Of a DNA stretch of 64,000 nucleotides, positions 43,657 through 54,387 are shown piece by piece. How positions within the stretch are numbered: position 1 is the stretch's first letter; every line of letters starts with the position of its first letter. Location of the stretch: NCBI GenBank assembly GCA_030017655.1, contig JASEIM010000002.1:1-64000 (forward strand). The letters run 5' to 3'. This stretch comes from Methanobacterium sp. Lineage in GTDB: Archaea; Methanobacteriota; Methanobacteria; Methanobacteriales; Methanobacteriaceae. The translations under genes and the position numbers were made by a program. Under the pieces are notes generated by a model. The model was not told the DNA's origin and made no database searches. It was given only the letters and a program-made list of their open reading frames with translations.

Positions 43657-44322
43657 ATGCTAGTTACATTAAACCTAGAGAAATCGCTTTCTCACGATGT
43701 TGGAATTATGGTTGATGTCTTAAGAGCCAGTACAACAATTACAGTTGCATTAGATAATTTTAATAAAGTTTTTGCAGTTAAAGATAAGAATAAAGCCGTT
43801 GAATTAGCAAAAAAATATGATGCAGTTCTTGCAGGTGAAAGAGACGGTGCAACAATTCCAGGTTTTGATGTGGGTAATTCACCAGTTGAAATAAAAAATT
43901 TCAGCGGCGATACACTTGTTCTAACAACAAGCAATGGTACCAGAATCCTTAAAGGAATGACCGCAAAATCGCTTGTTGGATCCTTTGTAAATGCAAAAGC
44001 AGCTGCCAAATTAGCTTCTAAAATTGCAGAAAACCATATAGAAATTGTAATGGCAGGAGTTAGAGGGAGATTTGCAATTGAAGATTTTCTTGGTGCTGGA
44101 GAAATAATATCAAACCTTAAAAACTATGAACTTGATGAAATGGCTCAGGCAGCTTATATGGCATCAAGAGACGAAAATATGGTTAATGAAGCCGTGATTA
44201 ATTCCAAATCAGCACTGGGGCTTAAAAAACTTGGATTTTTTGAAGATGTTAAATTCTGTATTAAAAAAGACATATATGATATGGTTCCTGTCTATCAAAA
44301 TGGGATTATTAAAAAAATATAA
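43657..44322 (+). CDS. comB: 2-phosphosulfolactate phosphatase (ComB)
   Basis: A 221-residue enzyme hydrolysing 2-phosphosulfolactate to sulfolactate, the second step of coenzyme M synthesis from phosphoenolpyruvate. VGIMVDVLRASTTITVALDN, AGERDGATIPGFDVGNSPVE, VLTTSNGTRIL and AGVRGRFAIEDFLGAGEII are characteristic. TGGTGTTTTT lies before the ATG. comA, comC and comDE are not in the window. Confidence 0.93.
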   Translation: MLVTLNLEKSLSHDVGIMVDVLRASTTITVALDNFNKVFAVKDKNKAVELAKKYDAVLAGERDGATIPGFDVGNSPVEIKNFSGDTLVLTTSNGTRILKGMTAKSLVGSFVNAKAAAKLASKIAENHIEIVMAGVRGRFAIEDFLGAGEIISNLKNYELDEMAQAAYMASRDENMVNEAVINSKSALGLKKLGFFEDVKFCIKKDIYDMVPVYQNGIIKKI

Positions 44323-44377
44323 ATTATTTAATATTATTAATAGAATAAATAATAAATCAAAAAGAACGTGATAAACT

Positions 44378-45574
<1,197 letters not shown>

Positions 45575-45741
45575 GCTTAAAATTAAAAAAAATCCACCAA
45601 ATACCTTATTTTATGAAAAATAAATTAATAATAATTTTTCAAATAAATATTTATGTTAAAAAATTTTAATTAACTAATATACTGTGACTAATTCATGAAT
45701 AATAAGCAGTGATCATCAATTTAAATATTAATAGTGATTTC

Positions 45742-45954
45742 ATGTATATCATATTTAGATGTGACTGCGGACGTGCAATGTACTCAAGAGAGGATGTTGT
45801 GCAAAAAAAATGCGTCTGCGGCAAAACATTCAAAATAAAAAGCAGGAGAATTATTGCACGATCTGAAGACGTGCGAAATGCATCAGAAAAAGTAAGAGAA
45901 TTGCAGGAAGAAAAATACGGTGGAGCATACTTTACTACCGCTGATAAAATTTGA
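45742..45954 (+). CDS. DUF1922 zinc-ribbon protein
   Basis: A 70-residue protein: MYIIFRCDCGRAMYSREDVV then QKKCVCGKTFKIKSRRII, giving a CxC...CxC zinc-binding site. The family (DUF1922) includes a structurally characterised Methanothermobacter member. ATG 45742 has AGTGATTTC upstream; the frame upstream to 45709 is leader. The C-terminal helix is charged. Nucleic-acid binding is plausible but unproven. Confidence 0.8.
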   Translation: MYIIFRCDCGRAMYSREDVVQKKCVCGKTFKIKSRRIIARSEDVRNASEKVRELQEEKYGGAYFTTADKI

Positions 45955-46012
45955 ATATAACTCCAGATAGTTATTTAATTAAGAATTAATAAAAAAATCT
46001 CTTTGTAATCTC

Positions 46013-47602
46013 ATGACTACCAGCATATATAATATCACAAAAAAAGGCGAAAGAAGAAATATTGAATTTAAAGAACGCCTGAATAAAAACTATCATCTTC
46101 AAAAAGATAGAAAACAACGCCTTGCATCCCAGATGAAATATAGAATGGAGCGGGGTAATGGTGAAGCTATTTATTTTGTTGGCGTTGACGATGATGGTAA
46201 TCTTATAGGTCTTAATGAAAAAGAGATTGAAGAATCATTATTTGTTTTAAAAAGAGTGGCTGAAGAAATAAATGCGATTATTTTAATGGTTGAAAAATAC
46301 CCTGCAGATAATGGAGAGATAGCCCGGGTGTTTATCGGGAAAAATAATGGTTTTAAACGGGATCATATGCTTGTGGGTGTTGCTGGACATGTAGACCATG
46401 GGAAAAGCACACTAGTTGGAACCCTCACAACAGGAAATCTTGATAACGGTTCTGGTAGAACAAGAATATTTCTTGATCTTCAAAAACACGAAATAGAAAG
46501 AGGCCTCTCAGCAGATCTTTCATTTGCAATCTATGGTTTCTGCAATGATGAAGCTATGCGGATAAAAAACCCTTTGAATAAAAAGGATAAGGCAAAACTG
46601 GTTGAAAAGTGTGATAAATTAATATGCTTCGTTGACACTGTAGGCCATGAACCATGGCTCAGGACAACAATACGGGGAATAGTAGGTCAAAAACTCGATT
46701 ATGGGCTTGTTACAATTGCAGCCGATCAGGGGCCAACCCACATTACCAGAGAACATCTTGGAATAATAATGGCCATGGAATTACCAGTAATAGTGGTTAT
46801 TACAAAAATTGACATGGTTACTGCAGAAAAGGTAAAAGAAACCAAAGAAAAGGTATTTGAACTCTTAAAACTTGTTGGAAGAGTCCCTTTTATGATAAAA
46901 AGTAGTGATGATGCTGAATTTGTCGCTCGAAATGATAATCCTCATCTTGTGCCAATTATAAATGTATCATCATTAACTGGTGAAGGATTAGATCTTCTTG
47001 ACAAATTATTTTTAAATTTAAAGATTCCAAATAAGGTAGAAGAATCACTGAAGCCATTTATGATGTATATAGATAAAATATACTCTGTTGTAGGTGTTGG
47101 GGTGGTTGTAAGTGGTACAATAAGGCAGGGAAAAGTAAAGAGTGGTGATAAATTACTTTTAGGCCCCGATGGATCTGGAAAATACATGGATGTCCGGGCA
47201 AAGTCCATTGAAATGCATTACTGCAAAAAAGATTATGCAGAAGCGGGTGATGTGGTAGGAATTTCAATAAAAGGTGTTAATATTGATGATATCAAACGAG
47301 GTATGATTTTATGTGATTATAACTATGAAAGAAGTTCTGTTAGAGAATTTGAAGCTGATGTTGCCATCCTCGTGCATCCTACAACAATTAAAGAAGGTTA
47401 TGAATGTATAACTCATATTGAAACTATATCAGAGACTGTGGCTTTTGAACCTCTTGATAAAGAATTTATGTCTGCTGGAGATACAGGTAAAATTAAAATG
47501 AGATTTAAATACAGACCTTTTAATATCAAAGAAGGTCAGAAAATAATATTCCGTGAGGGAAGGAGTAAAGGTATTGGTTCAATAACCAGAATTATTGAAT
47601 AA
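46013..47602 (+). CDS. GTPBP1-like translational GTPase
   Basis: A 529-residue EF-Tu-superfamily GTPase with a 130-residue N-terminal extension (ERRNIEFKERLNKNYHLQKD). G1 is GVAGHVDHGKSTLVG, G3 DTVGHE, G4 TKIDM; the C-terminal beta domains follow (VVSGTIRQGKVKSGDKLLLG). It belongs to the archaeal COG5258 group related to eukaryotic GTPBP1/2, implicated in mRNA surveillance or ribosome rescue. It abuts the convergent Ncs6-like gene with no intervening base. Confidence 0.9.
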   Translation: MTTSIYNITKKGERRNIEFKERLNKNYHLQKDRKQRLASQMKYRMERGNGEAIYFVGVDDDGNLIGLNEKEIEESLFVLKRVAEEINAIILMVEKYPADNGEIARVFIGKNNGFKRDHMLVGVAGHVDHGKSTLVGTLTTGNLDNGSGRTRIFLDLQKHEIERGLSADLSFAIYGFCNDEAMRIKNPLNKKDKAKLVEKCDKLICFVDTVGHEPWLRTTIRGIVGQKLDYGLVTIAADQGPTHITREHLGIIMAMELPVIVVITKIDMVTAEKVKETKEKVFELLKLVGRVPFMIKSSDDAEFVARNDNPHLVPIINVSSLTGEGLDLLDKLFLNLKIPNKVEESLKPFMMYIDKIYSVVGVGVVVSGTIRQGKVKSGDKLLLGPDGSGKYMDVRAKSIEMHYCKKDYAEAGDVVGISIKGVNIDDIKRGMILCDYNYERSSVREFEADVAILVHPTTIKEGYECITHIETISETVAFEPLDKEFMSAGDTGKIKMRFKYRPFNIKEGQKIIFREGRSKGIGSITRIIE

Positions 47603-48451
47603 CTATAGAATAAGCTTATTTATTTCATCACGCATTTCACATGCTTTACAAACATTCGAAGATGAAGGTTCCCCACATTTTTCACATTCATATAAAATAA
47701 CGGGCTTTTTTTCTAATTCAAATGTATTTTTAAAGGATTCAAGTATATTTAACTTTGTTCCTTTTCTTTTTGATTCCATTTTATTTAGATATTCCTTCAT
47801 TTTAGATCTTGCCGATGTATATGAGTATGGACACTCTGCAAAATGTACTTCTATATTATTCAAAACAGCCCATGTTCCCACATCTTTTTCAAGGACATTC
47901 CAGAGCGGTTTAATCCTTGGAATGAGTTTAGGGTGAATTGCATCAAGTTTTGGGCCGAACTTTGAAAATCTCCTGAAATCAGCTCTTGAAAATGTCATTA
48001 AAAATGATTGTATTTCATCGTCAAGGTTGTGACCAGTTGCAATTTTAACTGCCCCTTCTTCAAAAGCCGTCTTATTAAGCAAATATCTCCTAAAAACCCC
48101 GCAAGGTATACAGGCGCTCTTATAAAACCCAATAATATTGTCAAGTTTAAAATTAAATTCATTTAAAAACGACTTTTCAATTAGTTTTATCCCCAGATCT
48201 TCAGCATTTTTCCTTGCTACCTCTACGCCTTCATTTCTGTACCTTGAAATCCCTTCATCAATACTTATGGCAATCAGATCAAGATTAAATTCATCTTTGA
48301 ATTTATCCATCATATGTAACGTTAAAATACTGTCTTTTCCACCAGAAAGAGCTATAGCTACCTTTTCATCCTTTTGGAGCAAATCATAGCCATAGATGGT
48401 TTTTTTAACCGTTTTTTCCAAGTATTTGTTAAAATTTTCAGCCTTAACCAT
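47603..48451 (-). CDS. ncs6: tRNA 2-thiolation protein, Ncs6/TtcA-like
   Basis: A 282-residue PP-loop ATPase: VAIALSGGKDSILTLHMMD binds ATP, CIPCGVFRRYLLNKTAF and ECPYSYTSARSKM provide three cysteines that in homologues hold an Fe-S cluster, ATGHNLDDEIQSFLM is the adenylation loop, and CEKCGEPSSSNVCKAC is a zinc ribbon. It probably makes 2-thiouridine at the tRNA wobble position. ATG 48451 follows AAGGTTC; the frame upstream to 48466 lacks a site. Confidence 0.9.
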   Translation of the reverse strand: MVKAENFNKYLEKTVKKTIYGYDLLQKDEKVAIALSGGKDSILTLHMMDKFKDEFNLDLIAISIDEGISRYRNEGVEVARKNAEDLGIKLIEKSFLNEFNFKLDNIIGFYKSACIPCGVFRRYLLNKTAFEEGAVKIATGHNLDDEIQSFLMTFSRADFRRFSKFGPKLDAIHPKLIPRIKPLWNVLEKDVGTWAVLNNIEVHFAECPYSYTSARSKMKEYLNKMESKRKGTKLNILESFKNTFELEKKPVILYECEKCGEPSSSNVCKACEMRDEINKLIL

Positions 48452-48579
48452 AAAAGAACCTTGCACAAATATATTTTTGACAAATTTAGCATTTCTTATA
48501 AAAAGCAGCGATAACTTGTATTATTCAGATTTTTAATATTGGAATAAAAATTTATATCATTTCATACATATATAATCCT

Positions 48580-48882
48580 ATGATAACTGCAGAACTTACC
48601 CTGATTCCCATTGGAACCTCCAGTACAAGTTTAAGTAAATATATTGCTTCTGGAATTAATGTTTTAAATGAAATGGGAATTAAATATGAAATAAATGGAG
48701 TAGGGACTATAATAGAAACTGACAATGCTGAAAAACTATTCGATGCTGTAAAAGCTGTCCATGAAACCATATTCAATGAAGGGGCTCAGAGAGTCGCAAC
48801 CCATCTTAAAATAGATGATAGAAGAGATGTTGAAAAAACAATGGAAGAGAAAGTTAAATCAGTTGAACAAAAGCTTAAATAA
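48580..48882 (+). CDS. MTH1187-family thiamine-binding protein
   Basis: A 100-residue protein of the MTH1187/YkoF-like family: ITAELTLIPIGTSSTSLSKY, GINVLNEMGIKYEINGVGTI, and ETIFNEGAQRVATHLKIDDR with a helical charged tail. Relatives bind thiamine or hydroxymethylpyrimidine. The TATA-like TTTATATC (48551) lies only about 30 bp before the ATG and no ribosome binding site is seen, so the mRNA may be nearly leaderless. Confidence 0.85.
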   Translation: MITAELTLIPIGTSSTSLSKYIASGINVLNEMGIKYEINGVGTIIETDNAEKLFDAVKAVHETIFNEGAQRVATHLKIDDRRDVEKTMEEKVKSVEQKLK

Positions 48883-48941
48883 AGCTTATCCAACATAAAA
48901 TGATTCTAAATTCTCCCGTATTAAACTTTATTTTATTTCTT

Positions 48942-50039
48942 TTATTTATTTAATACTTCTTTTGATCCTTTTTTAAGGGTTGAAACTATTTTTTCAAGGT
49001 CTTCAGGGCTTAAACGAGGATGTACTGGTAAAGAAATTACTTCAGCTGCTGCTTTTTCTGCTTCCATGCAATTTGCTTTAAATCCTAAATCTTCGTAAAG
49101 CTTCTGTTTATAAATTGGCCTTGGATAGTGTATCCCGGTTCCAATTCCATTATTATTTAGATATTCAATCAATTTATCCCTATTTCTTGAAACCCTTATA
49201 GTATATTGATGGAATACATGTTTAACATCTTTTTGAATAAAAGGAGGCTGAATCCCTTCTATATCTTTAATTTTTTCAGTTAGATACTCCGCATTTTTTA
49301 TACGCTTTTCATTAAAGTTTTCCAGCTTTTTAATTTGAGCTACACCTATAGCTGCAGAAACATCAGTCATTCTGAAATTATATCCTAAAATAACATGTTC
49401 ATATCTTTCACTTTCTCCATGTGCCCTTAATGCGCGTGCATCATGATCATAGTCAGCGTTTCTGGTTGTTATAATTCCCCCTTCACTGGTAGTGATATTT
49501 TTGGTTGGATAAAAACTGAAACAACCCATATCTCCAAGAGCCCCGGCATTAGTGCCCTTATAAACAGCCCCATGGGCCTGTGCAGCATCCTCAATCACTT
49601 TAAGATCATGATTTCTGGCTGTTTTCTTAATTGGATCCATATCTGCCGGTTGACCGTAAAGATGCACCGGTATAATTGCCTTTGTTTTATCAGTTACTGC
49701 TTCTTCAACTTTTTCCGGATTAATATTATACGTTTTGGGGTCTATATCAACAAACACAGGTTTTGCCCCCACATAGAGTATGGAATTTGCTGTTGCTGCA
49801 AATGAAAATGGAGTTGTAATTACTTCATCTCCTTTACTAATTCCTGCACAAAGAAGGGCTATATGTAATGCTGTAGTCCCTGAACTGGTTGCAATTGCGT
49901 GTGGAATTCCGATATAATCTGCAAAAAGCTTTTCAAATTCAGCTACTTTTGGTCCTTGAGCTATAAATCCTGATTTTAATACTTTTATTACCTCTTCAAT
50001 CTCTTCATCACCTATAAATGGTTTAGCAATAGGAATCAT
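48942..50039 (-). CDS. DegT/DnrJ/EryC1/StrS aminotransferase
   Basis: A 365-residue PLP enzyme of the nucleotide-sugar aminotransferase family. MIPIAKPFIGDEEIEEVIKV, HAIATSSGTTALHIALL, TPFSFAATANSILYVGAKPV, EDAAQAHGAVYKG and SFYPTKNITTSEGG with the PLP lysine are typical. It likely forms an amino sugar for surface glycans or pseudomurein; the isolated location gives no pathway. GAGGTG precedes the start. Confidence 0.9.
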   Translation of the reverse strand: MIPIAKPFIGDEEIEEVIKVLKSGFIAQGPKVAEFEKLFADYIGIPHAIATSSGTTALHIALLCAGISKGDEVITTPFSFAATANSILYVGAKPVFVDIDPKTYNINPEKVEEAVTDKTKAIIPVHLYGQPADMDPIKKTARNHDLKVIEDAAQAHGAVYKGTNAGALGDMGCFSFYPTKNITTSEGGIITTRNADYDHDARALRAHGESERYEHVILGYNFRMTDVSAAIGVAQIKKLENFNEKRIKNAEYLTEKIKDIEGIQPPFIQKDVKHVFHQYTIRVSRNRDKLIEYLNNNGIGTGIHYPRPIYKQKLYEDLGFKANCMEAEKAAAEVISLPVHPRLSPEDLEKIVSTLKKGSKEVLNK

Positions 50040-50520
50040 TTTTCACCTCATAACTGGACTAGTAATTAAGAAAAGTAATAGTCTTTATGTATAACGATGT
50101 TATTTAAGAAATTACCATTATTTAAATATCTATTATAATTAACCTTACATAAATATTTTTCATCCATTTACGATTTTAGGAGCATATAAATCATTAAATC
50201 ATGAATAAAATGAAACTGTTTCTCTTAACAGAAAAATAAATATTATCTGAATAAAATTTATACTTATTTTTATATTAAGTTCTTCTGGTTCTTAAAATAT
50301 ATTTAAATTCCTTCAGGAAATTATTAGCAATCAGATTATTGTTTTAATTTCACTTTGAGTGTATAAAGTCCAATAATAAGTTAAATGGTTATTATATGCT
50401 CATAACATGCTTTTGAAATAAACCACTATATCCTTTAAAACTGGAAATAAAGACTAATTAGAGCTTATTTTAAACCTGATTTTCCGAAACCTTTATATGT
50501 AATAGTGCATAATTAGTCCC
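50040..50520. other. Long AT-rich intergenic region before the pseudomurein hydrolase
   Basis: About 480 bp between divergent genes. It carries several TATA-like runs (for example CCTTTATATGTAAT near 50490, about 120 bp before the hydrolase start). No coding frame with a ribosome binding site was found. The promoters of both flanking genes are expected here. Confidence 0.4.
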
Positions 50521-50522
50521 TA

Positions 50523-50621
50523 CCCAGAAAAATATTCCTTAGGGATATTTTTATGTTTGCAAATCTGCAATGCAAAGATTTGCAACCGCAAAAAATTGAA
50601 AAAATTTTTTGCATGATTGGG
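50523..50621 (+). promoter_or_regulatory. Three-hairpin leader of the pseudomurein hydrolase
   Basis: Three hairpins stand in a row just before GGAGG (50626-50630): AAAAATAT with ATATTTTT (50528-50552), TTGCAAATCT with AGATTTGCAA (50557-50585) and GCAAAAAATT with AATTTTTTGC (50588-50612). A short CCCA/TGGG pair (50523-50526 with 50618-50621) could close them into a cloverleaf-like unit. It differs in sequence from the ribosomal-protein leaders but shares their layout. Confidence 0.55.
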
Positions 50622-53349
50622 AATCGGAGGCGGTATAATTACGGGGAAACTGTTATTTACAGTCCTCTTAATCGCCAGTTTATCACTGGGCGGTATTTCT
50701 AATGTAAGTGCATTAGAAGAGGGGATTGTACAAACACAGTCTGTTAATACCAATACTGTAAATAAAAGTATATATACAGAAACAGATGATGAGAATATTT
50801 TAAAAGAAACAGCCGAAACGCAAAAAAAGGCTGAAAAAGACATAAAATCAACGCAAAAGGCCAGTGACAAAAAACATACAAAACACAACAGAGTTCAAAG
50901 AAGTAACAATGAACGGTCAGTGAATACACAAAACAAGAACACAGTTTCAATGGAAACTACAAGCACTGAAAGTACAGCTAAACCTGTTACAGAAAACTTA
51001 AATAATACACAGAAATTAGACAATTCAACTGAAAATTCAGTGAATAAAAATCTAGTTAGTACAAGTAAAGAAAACGAAAGTACAGTAACCACGCCAGTAA
51101 CTCAAAATACCACAAATCAAAGCAATAAAAACTCTCAAGAAGAGCCACAAGCTGCATCAGGGAACACATATACCAATACACACGGTATCTGGTTAAATGC
51201 TGGAGATGTAAGCAAAATTTCAGTAACCGAGCTTAAAAATGCAAATATTACCGACATATTTGTTAAAGCAAATCTGGTTTCAACTCCAACATACAAAACT
51301 GTATTAAAAGATATTGTATCTAAATTCCAGAACACCGGAATAAGGATACATGCATGGATTACATGTTTCAAAGATGCTGAGGGTAACTGGGTTGATCCAG
51401 CAAACGCTACACATCGCCAAAACTTACTAAATACAGTTAAAGATATTGCAAAAAATTACAATATCAATGGGATCCATCTCGATTATGTGAGATATTCTGG
51501 AGTTGGGGATAATGCAGCTAATAAGCATGCAGGTGCAACAGAGAATATAACATCATTTGTACGTGATGTTTGGAACACAGTTAAAGCTATTGACCCTGAT
51601 ATTGCTGTTTCAACTGCAGTAATGCCTGAAGGATCATCCAACGCATATATCTATGGACAGGATTACGCTAAACTTGCCCCATATGTTGATTTCCTTGTAC
51701 CAATGATTTACAAAGGGAATTACGCTAAAGATACTGCATGGATTGGTACAACAACAAAATATATAGTTGATCAGGCTGGTGAAAAACCAGTGATTGCAGG
51801 ACTTCAAGCATACGTTTCAGACTACGATACAACCAAATTATCCGCAAGTGAACTTAACCAGGACATTAAATCAGCGGCAGATAATGGAGCATCAGGATAC
51901 GTCTTATTCAGGTATGGAACAATAGATGAAGACTTCATAAATCCACCTAACTTTACCTTAAGCGAAATTAAGAGTGCAGCAAGTAGGATCAAGTCATTCA
52001 TTGATATTAATCATAGACTTCCAAACCATGTAACAATAGGCACAGCCCAGATTTCAATGTCTGAATTCCTGAAATTAATGACCAGCGGTTTAATTCAGTT
52101 AAACAATGGAACAACTACATCAATTAAGTTTCTGGGTGTATCTGGACCTCAAGAATCTACAGGAACATTCAAAACAGGAAGTATCAGTAAAAAAGAATAT
52201 ATGGATATTGCAAAAAGAATAAACACATTTATAGATTCCAATAATAACGCTCCAAATTATGCATCAAGCAGTTTAGGAAAAGTTAATTATGAATCTTTAG
52301 TTTATATGTTTGCAAAAGTATTCAATTTCTACAATACAAACAATGCACTACCAAATAACGTTGCAATGGATTTAGCATTTAAAGTTTCACCTTCAAATTC
52401 AAATGGAACAGCTACAACAATATTCAGCTTAGCTCAGATTCAAAAAGCAGCGGCGAATGTCAAAAAGTACATTGAAACAAATCATAAACTACCGAGCTAC
52501 GTAACTGTAGGTACAAGCAAGATAAACCCTGAAGATTTCCTTAGATTAATGCTCATAGGTACTATAGAAATCAATGATGGGGCAAAAATGCCATTATCAC
52601 TAAAAGAAATTGGCACTCCAGCAGCAGCAGCCGAATCTATAAAAAGCGGTGATTTAACCAAAGATCAGTACCTGGATCTTGCAAAAAGAATTAAGGCATT
52701 CATAGATGCAAATGGTAAAATACCAAATCATGCAACTACTCCACTTGGAGAAATGAAATATGAATCCTTTGTTTACATGTTTGCAAAGATACTCGGCTTT
52801 GCTGATTCAAACAACAGACTACCAGCTACTGTTTCAGTAAATTCATGGAGTTCAATTTCAACACCAGTTATTTCGGGTGCACCAGTGCCTGCAGATTTAC
52901 AGAAATATCTAGCAGCGACAGCGAACTGTCAGGTAACCAATGCACAAATTAAAGCACTGGCAGCAAAAATAACAAGCGGTAAAACTACCACATATGCGAA
53001 AGCAGTGGCCATATTTAACTGGGTGAGGGATAATATTGGTTATTCCTTCTACTATAATACCAAAAAAGGAGCTGTAGGTACATTAAACGCAAAAACTGGA
53101 AACTGTGTGGATACAGCACATCTTGTTATTGCTCTTTCAAGAGCTGCAGGATTACCTGCAATGTATGCCCATGGTAGTTGCAGATTTACCAGTGGTAGTG
53201 TATACGGACACGTTTGGGCCCGAATATGGGTAGACGGTAAATGGTATGTAGCAGATGCAACAAGTTCTAAAAATAGTCTGGGTGTTGTAAATAACTGGAA
53301 TACAGCTACATACACTTTAAAAGGTACATATGCTTCATTACCTTTCTAG
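50617..53349 (+). CDS. Secreted pseudomurein hydrolase: glycosidase-like domain, four binding repeats, transglutaminase-like peptidase
   Basis: About 905 residues (numbered from TTG 50617). A signal peptide (to about 32, SNVSA) and an N/S/T-rich stretch (33-185) precede a glycoside-hydrolase-like barrel (188-435; HAWITCF, GIHLDYVRYSG, FLVPMIYKGNY). Four pseudomurein-binding-like repeats follow (about 449-497, 529-575, 607-655, 685-735; FIDxNxxxPN pattern). The C-terminal transglutaminase-core domain has Cys830 (GNCVDTA), His865 (GHVWARIWV) and Asp880 (ADAT). It should cut cell-wall glycan and peptide links. The TTG lies before GGAGG; ATT 50638 or ACG 50641 after it fits better, so the start is uncertain. 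Confidence 0.85.
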   Translation: MGIGGGIITGKLLFTVLLIASLSLGGISNVSALEEGIVQTQSVNTNTVNKSIYTETDDENILKETAETQKKAEKDIKSTQKASDKKHTKHNRVQRSNNERSVNTQNKNTVSMETTSTESTAKPVTENLNNTQKLDNSTENSVNKNLVSTSKENESTVTTPVTQNTTNQSNKNSQEEPQAASGNTYTNTHGIWLNAGDVSKISVTELKNANITDIFVKANLVSTPTYKTVLKDIVSKFQNTGIRIHAWITCFKDAEGNWVDPANATHRQNLLNTVKDIAKNYNINGIHLDYVRYSGVGDNAANKHAGATENITSFVRDVWNTVKAIDPDIAVSTAVMPEGSSNAYIYGQDYAKLAPYVDFLVPMIYKGNYAKDTAWIGTTTKYIVDQAGEKPVIAGLQAYVSDYDTTKLSASELNQDIKSAADNGASGYVLFRYGTIDEDFINPPNFTLSEIKSAASRIKSFIDINHRLPNHVTIGTAQISMSEFLKLMTSGLIQLNNGTTTSIKFLGVSGPQESTGTFKTGSISKKEYMDIAKRINTFIDSNNNAPNYASSSLGKVNYESLVYMFAKVFNFYNTNNALPNNVAMDLAFKVSPSNSNGTATTIFSLAQIQKAAANVKKYIETNHKLPSYVTVGTSKINPEDFLRLMLIGTIEINDGAKMPLSLKEIGTPAAAAESIKSGDLTKDQYLDLAKRIKAFIDANGKIPNHATTPLGEMKYESFVYMFAKILGFADSNNRLPATVSVNSWSSISTPVISGAPVPADLQKYLAATANCQVTNAQIKALAAKITSGKTTTYAKAVAIFNWVRDNIGYSFYYNTKKGAVGTLNAKTGNCVDTAHLVIALSRAAGLPAMYAHGSCRFTSGSVYGHVWARIWVDGKWYVADATSSKNSLGVVNNWNTATYTLKGTYASLPF

Positions 53350-53386
53350 GTAAATGCATATGTTCTATTTTTTATTTTAAAATATT

Positions 53387-53917
53387 TTAAGAACTTTTAA
53401 TCATATAAAGTCCTATTTTAATGCCATTAAATAATTCAGCAATATTTAGAGATCCTAACTTATTTTTTAAAATATTATAGGCATTTTTTTGAATCATATC
53501 TTCATTTAGAAGGATTCTAAGATCAATATTTTCAATTCCGCCTTTTTTATATTTCTCCAGAATATCAAGTATGATTTCTCTAACTTCTTGGTCATTTTGA
53601 CTTATTTCATCAATATTCTCTTTAATATACTGTTCTGCGCGTTCATTTCGTGTTATTAAAGGGGCTTCAAATATCATATTTGCAATAACATCAAATGTAT
53701 CAGATTTATCTATTTTTTCGGTTTCCTTTATAAAATTAATATCAATCCGCATTTCATGAAGCATATCTATAAATTTTCGTCTTTTATCATCATCAACCCA
53801 TAATTTCTGTAATTCTTCAGGGGTTTTTATCTGTTTTTCAATGAATTTCCTTGTGATGAGTTTATATTCGGCATAAGTTACTTTTTTACCGTCAAATTCC
53901 AGTTCTATCTCGTTCAT
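53387..53917 (-). CDS. Orphan type I restriction HsdR C-terminal domain (EcoEI R_C-like)
   Basis: A 176-residue protein that matches only the C-terminal helical domain of type I restriction R subunits: TPEELQKLWVDDDKRRKFID, KSDTFDVIANMIFEAPLITR, NERAEQYIKEN and ILEKYKKGGIENIDLRIL. No nuclease or helicase region, and no hsdM or hsdS, lie nearby. The first 12 residues (MNEIELEFDGKKV) resemble the linker before this domain. It is probably a remnant of a lost restriction system that still has an intact frame; an independent role cannot be excluded. Confidence 0.7.
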   Translation of the reverse strand: MNEIELEFDGKKVTYAEYKLITRKFIEKQIKTPEELQKLWVDDDKRRKFIDMLHEMRIDINFIKETEKIDKSDTFDVIANMIFEAPLITRNERAEQYIKENIDEISQNDQEVREIILDILEKYKKGGIENIDLRILLNEDMIQKNAYNILKNKLGSLNIAELFNGIKIGLYMIKSS

Positions 53918-53990
53918 TTTAAAACTCCATAAATATGAATAGATTATAACATATTTATTTCATAATTAATATTTCTTAAGTTAATTTAAA

Positions 53991-54285
53991 TTAAACATTG
54001 AAAATTATCTTTTTTAATTCTTTAATATTAGCATATAAAAACAATATGCCTTCAGAATCTCTGTCCGGCTCAGAATAAACAGCAACTATGCCTTCAATGT
54101 CTATTTTTAAATCTTTTCTTCTTTTACTTCTCTGATGGCTGTTGATCTATATTTTCACCCTATTTGACAAATCCTCCCGTTAATTCCCAGCAACCACTAA
54201 ATGGTTCGTTTTTTCTCTTTACCAGTACAATATCCCTGTTATCACGTGCAATAATTATATCTACTGTTAAGTCAGGACTCTTCAT
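53991..54285 (-). pseudogene. Broken NUDIX hydrolase gene
   Basis: From ATG 54285 (GGAGGT upstream) the frame reads MKSPDLTVDIIIARDNRDIV then LVKRKNEPFSGCWELTGGFV, and stops at TAG just inside the NUDIX box. Beyond, GENID, AIREVKEE and DIEGIVAVYSEPDRDSEGIL occur in shifted frames, ending at TAA 53991-53993. The glycine-rich GGF(V)..GE and REVKEE pieces identify the family. At least one stop and two shifts make it nonfunctional. Confidence 0.75.
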
Positions 54286-54387
54286 CTAAATACCTCCATA
54301 TAATTATTTAATATTAATATTGTATTTCGTATTATTTATATATCAATAAAATCATATTTTTTTAAAGAGTAAATATGAGGGATTCTC

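Noticed and set aside
53387..53917. A functional type I restriction system
   Set aside because: Only the C-terminal domain of HsdR is present; no motor, nuclease, methylase or specificity gene.
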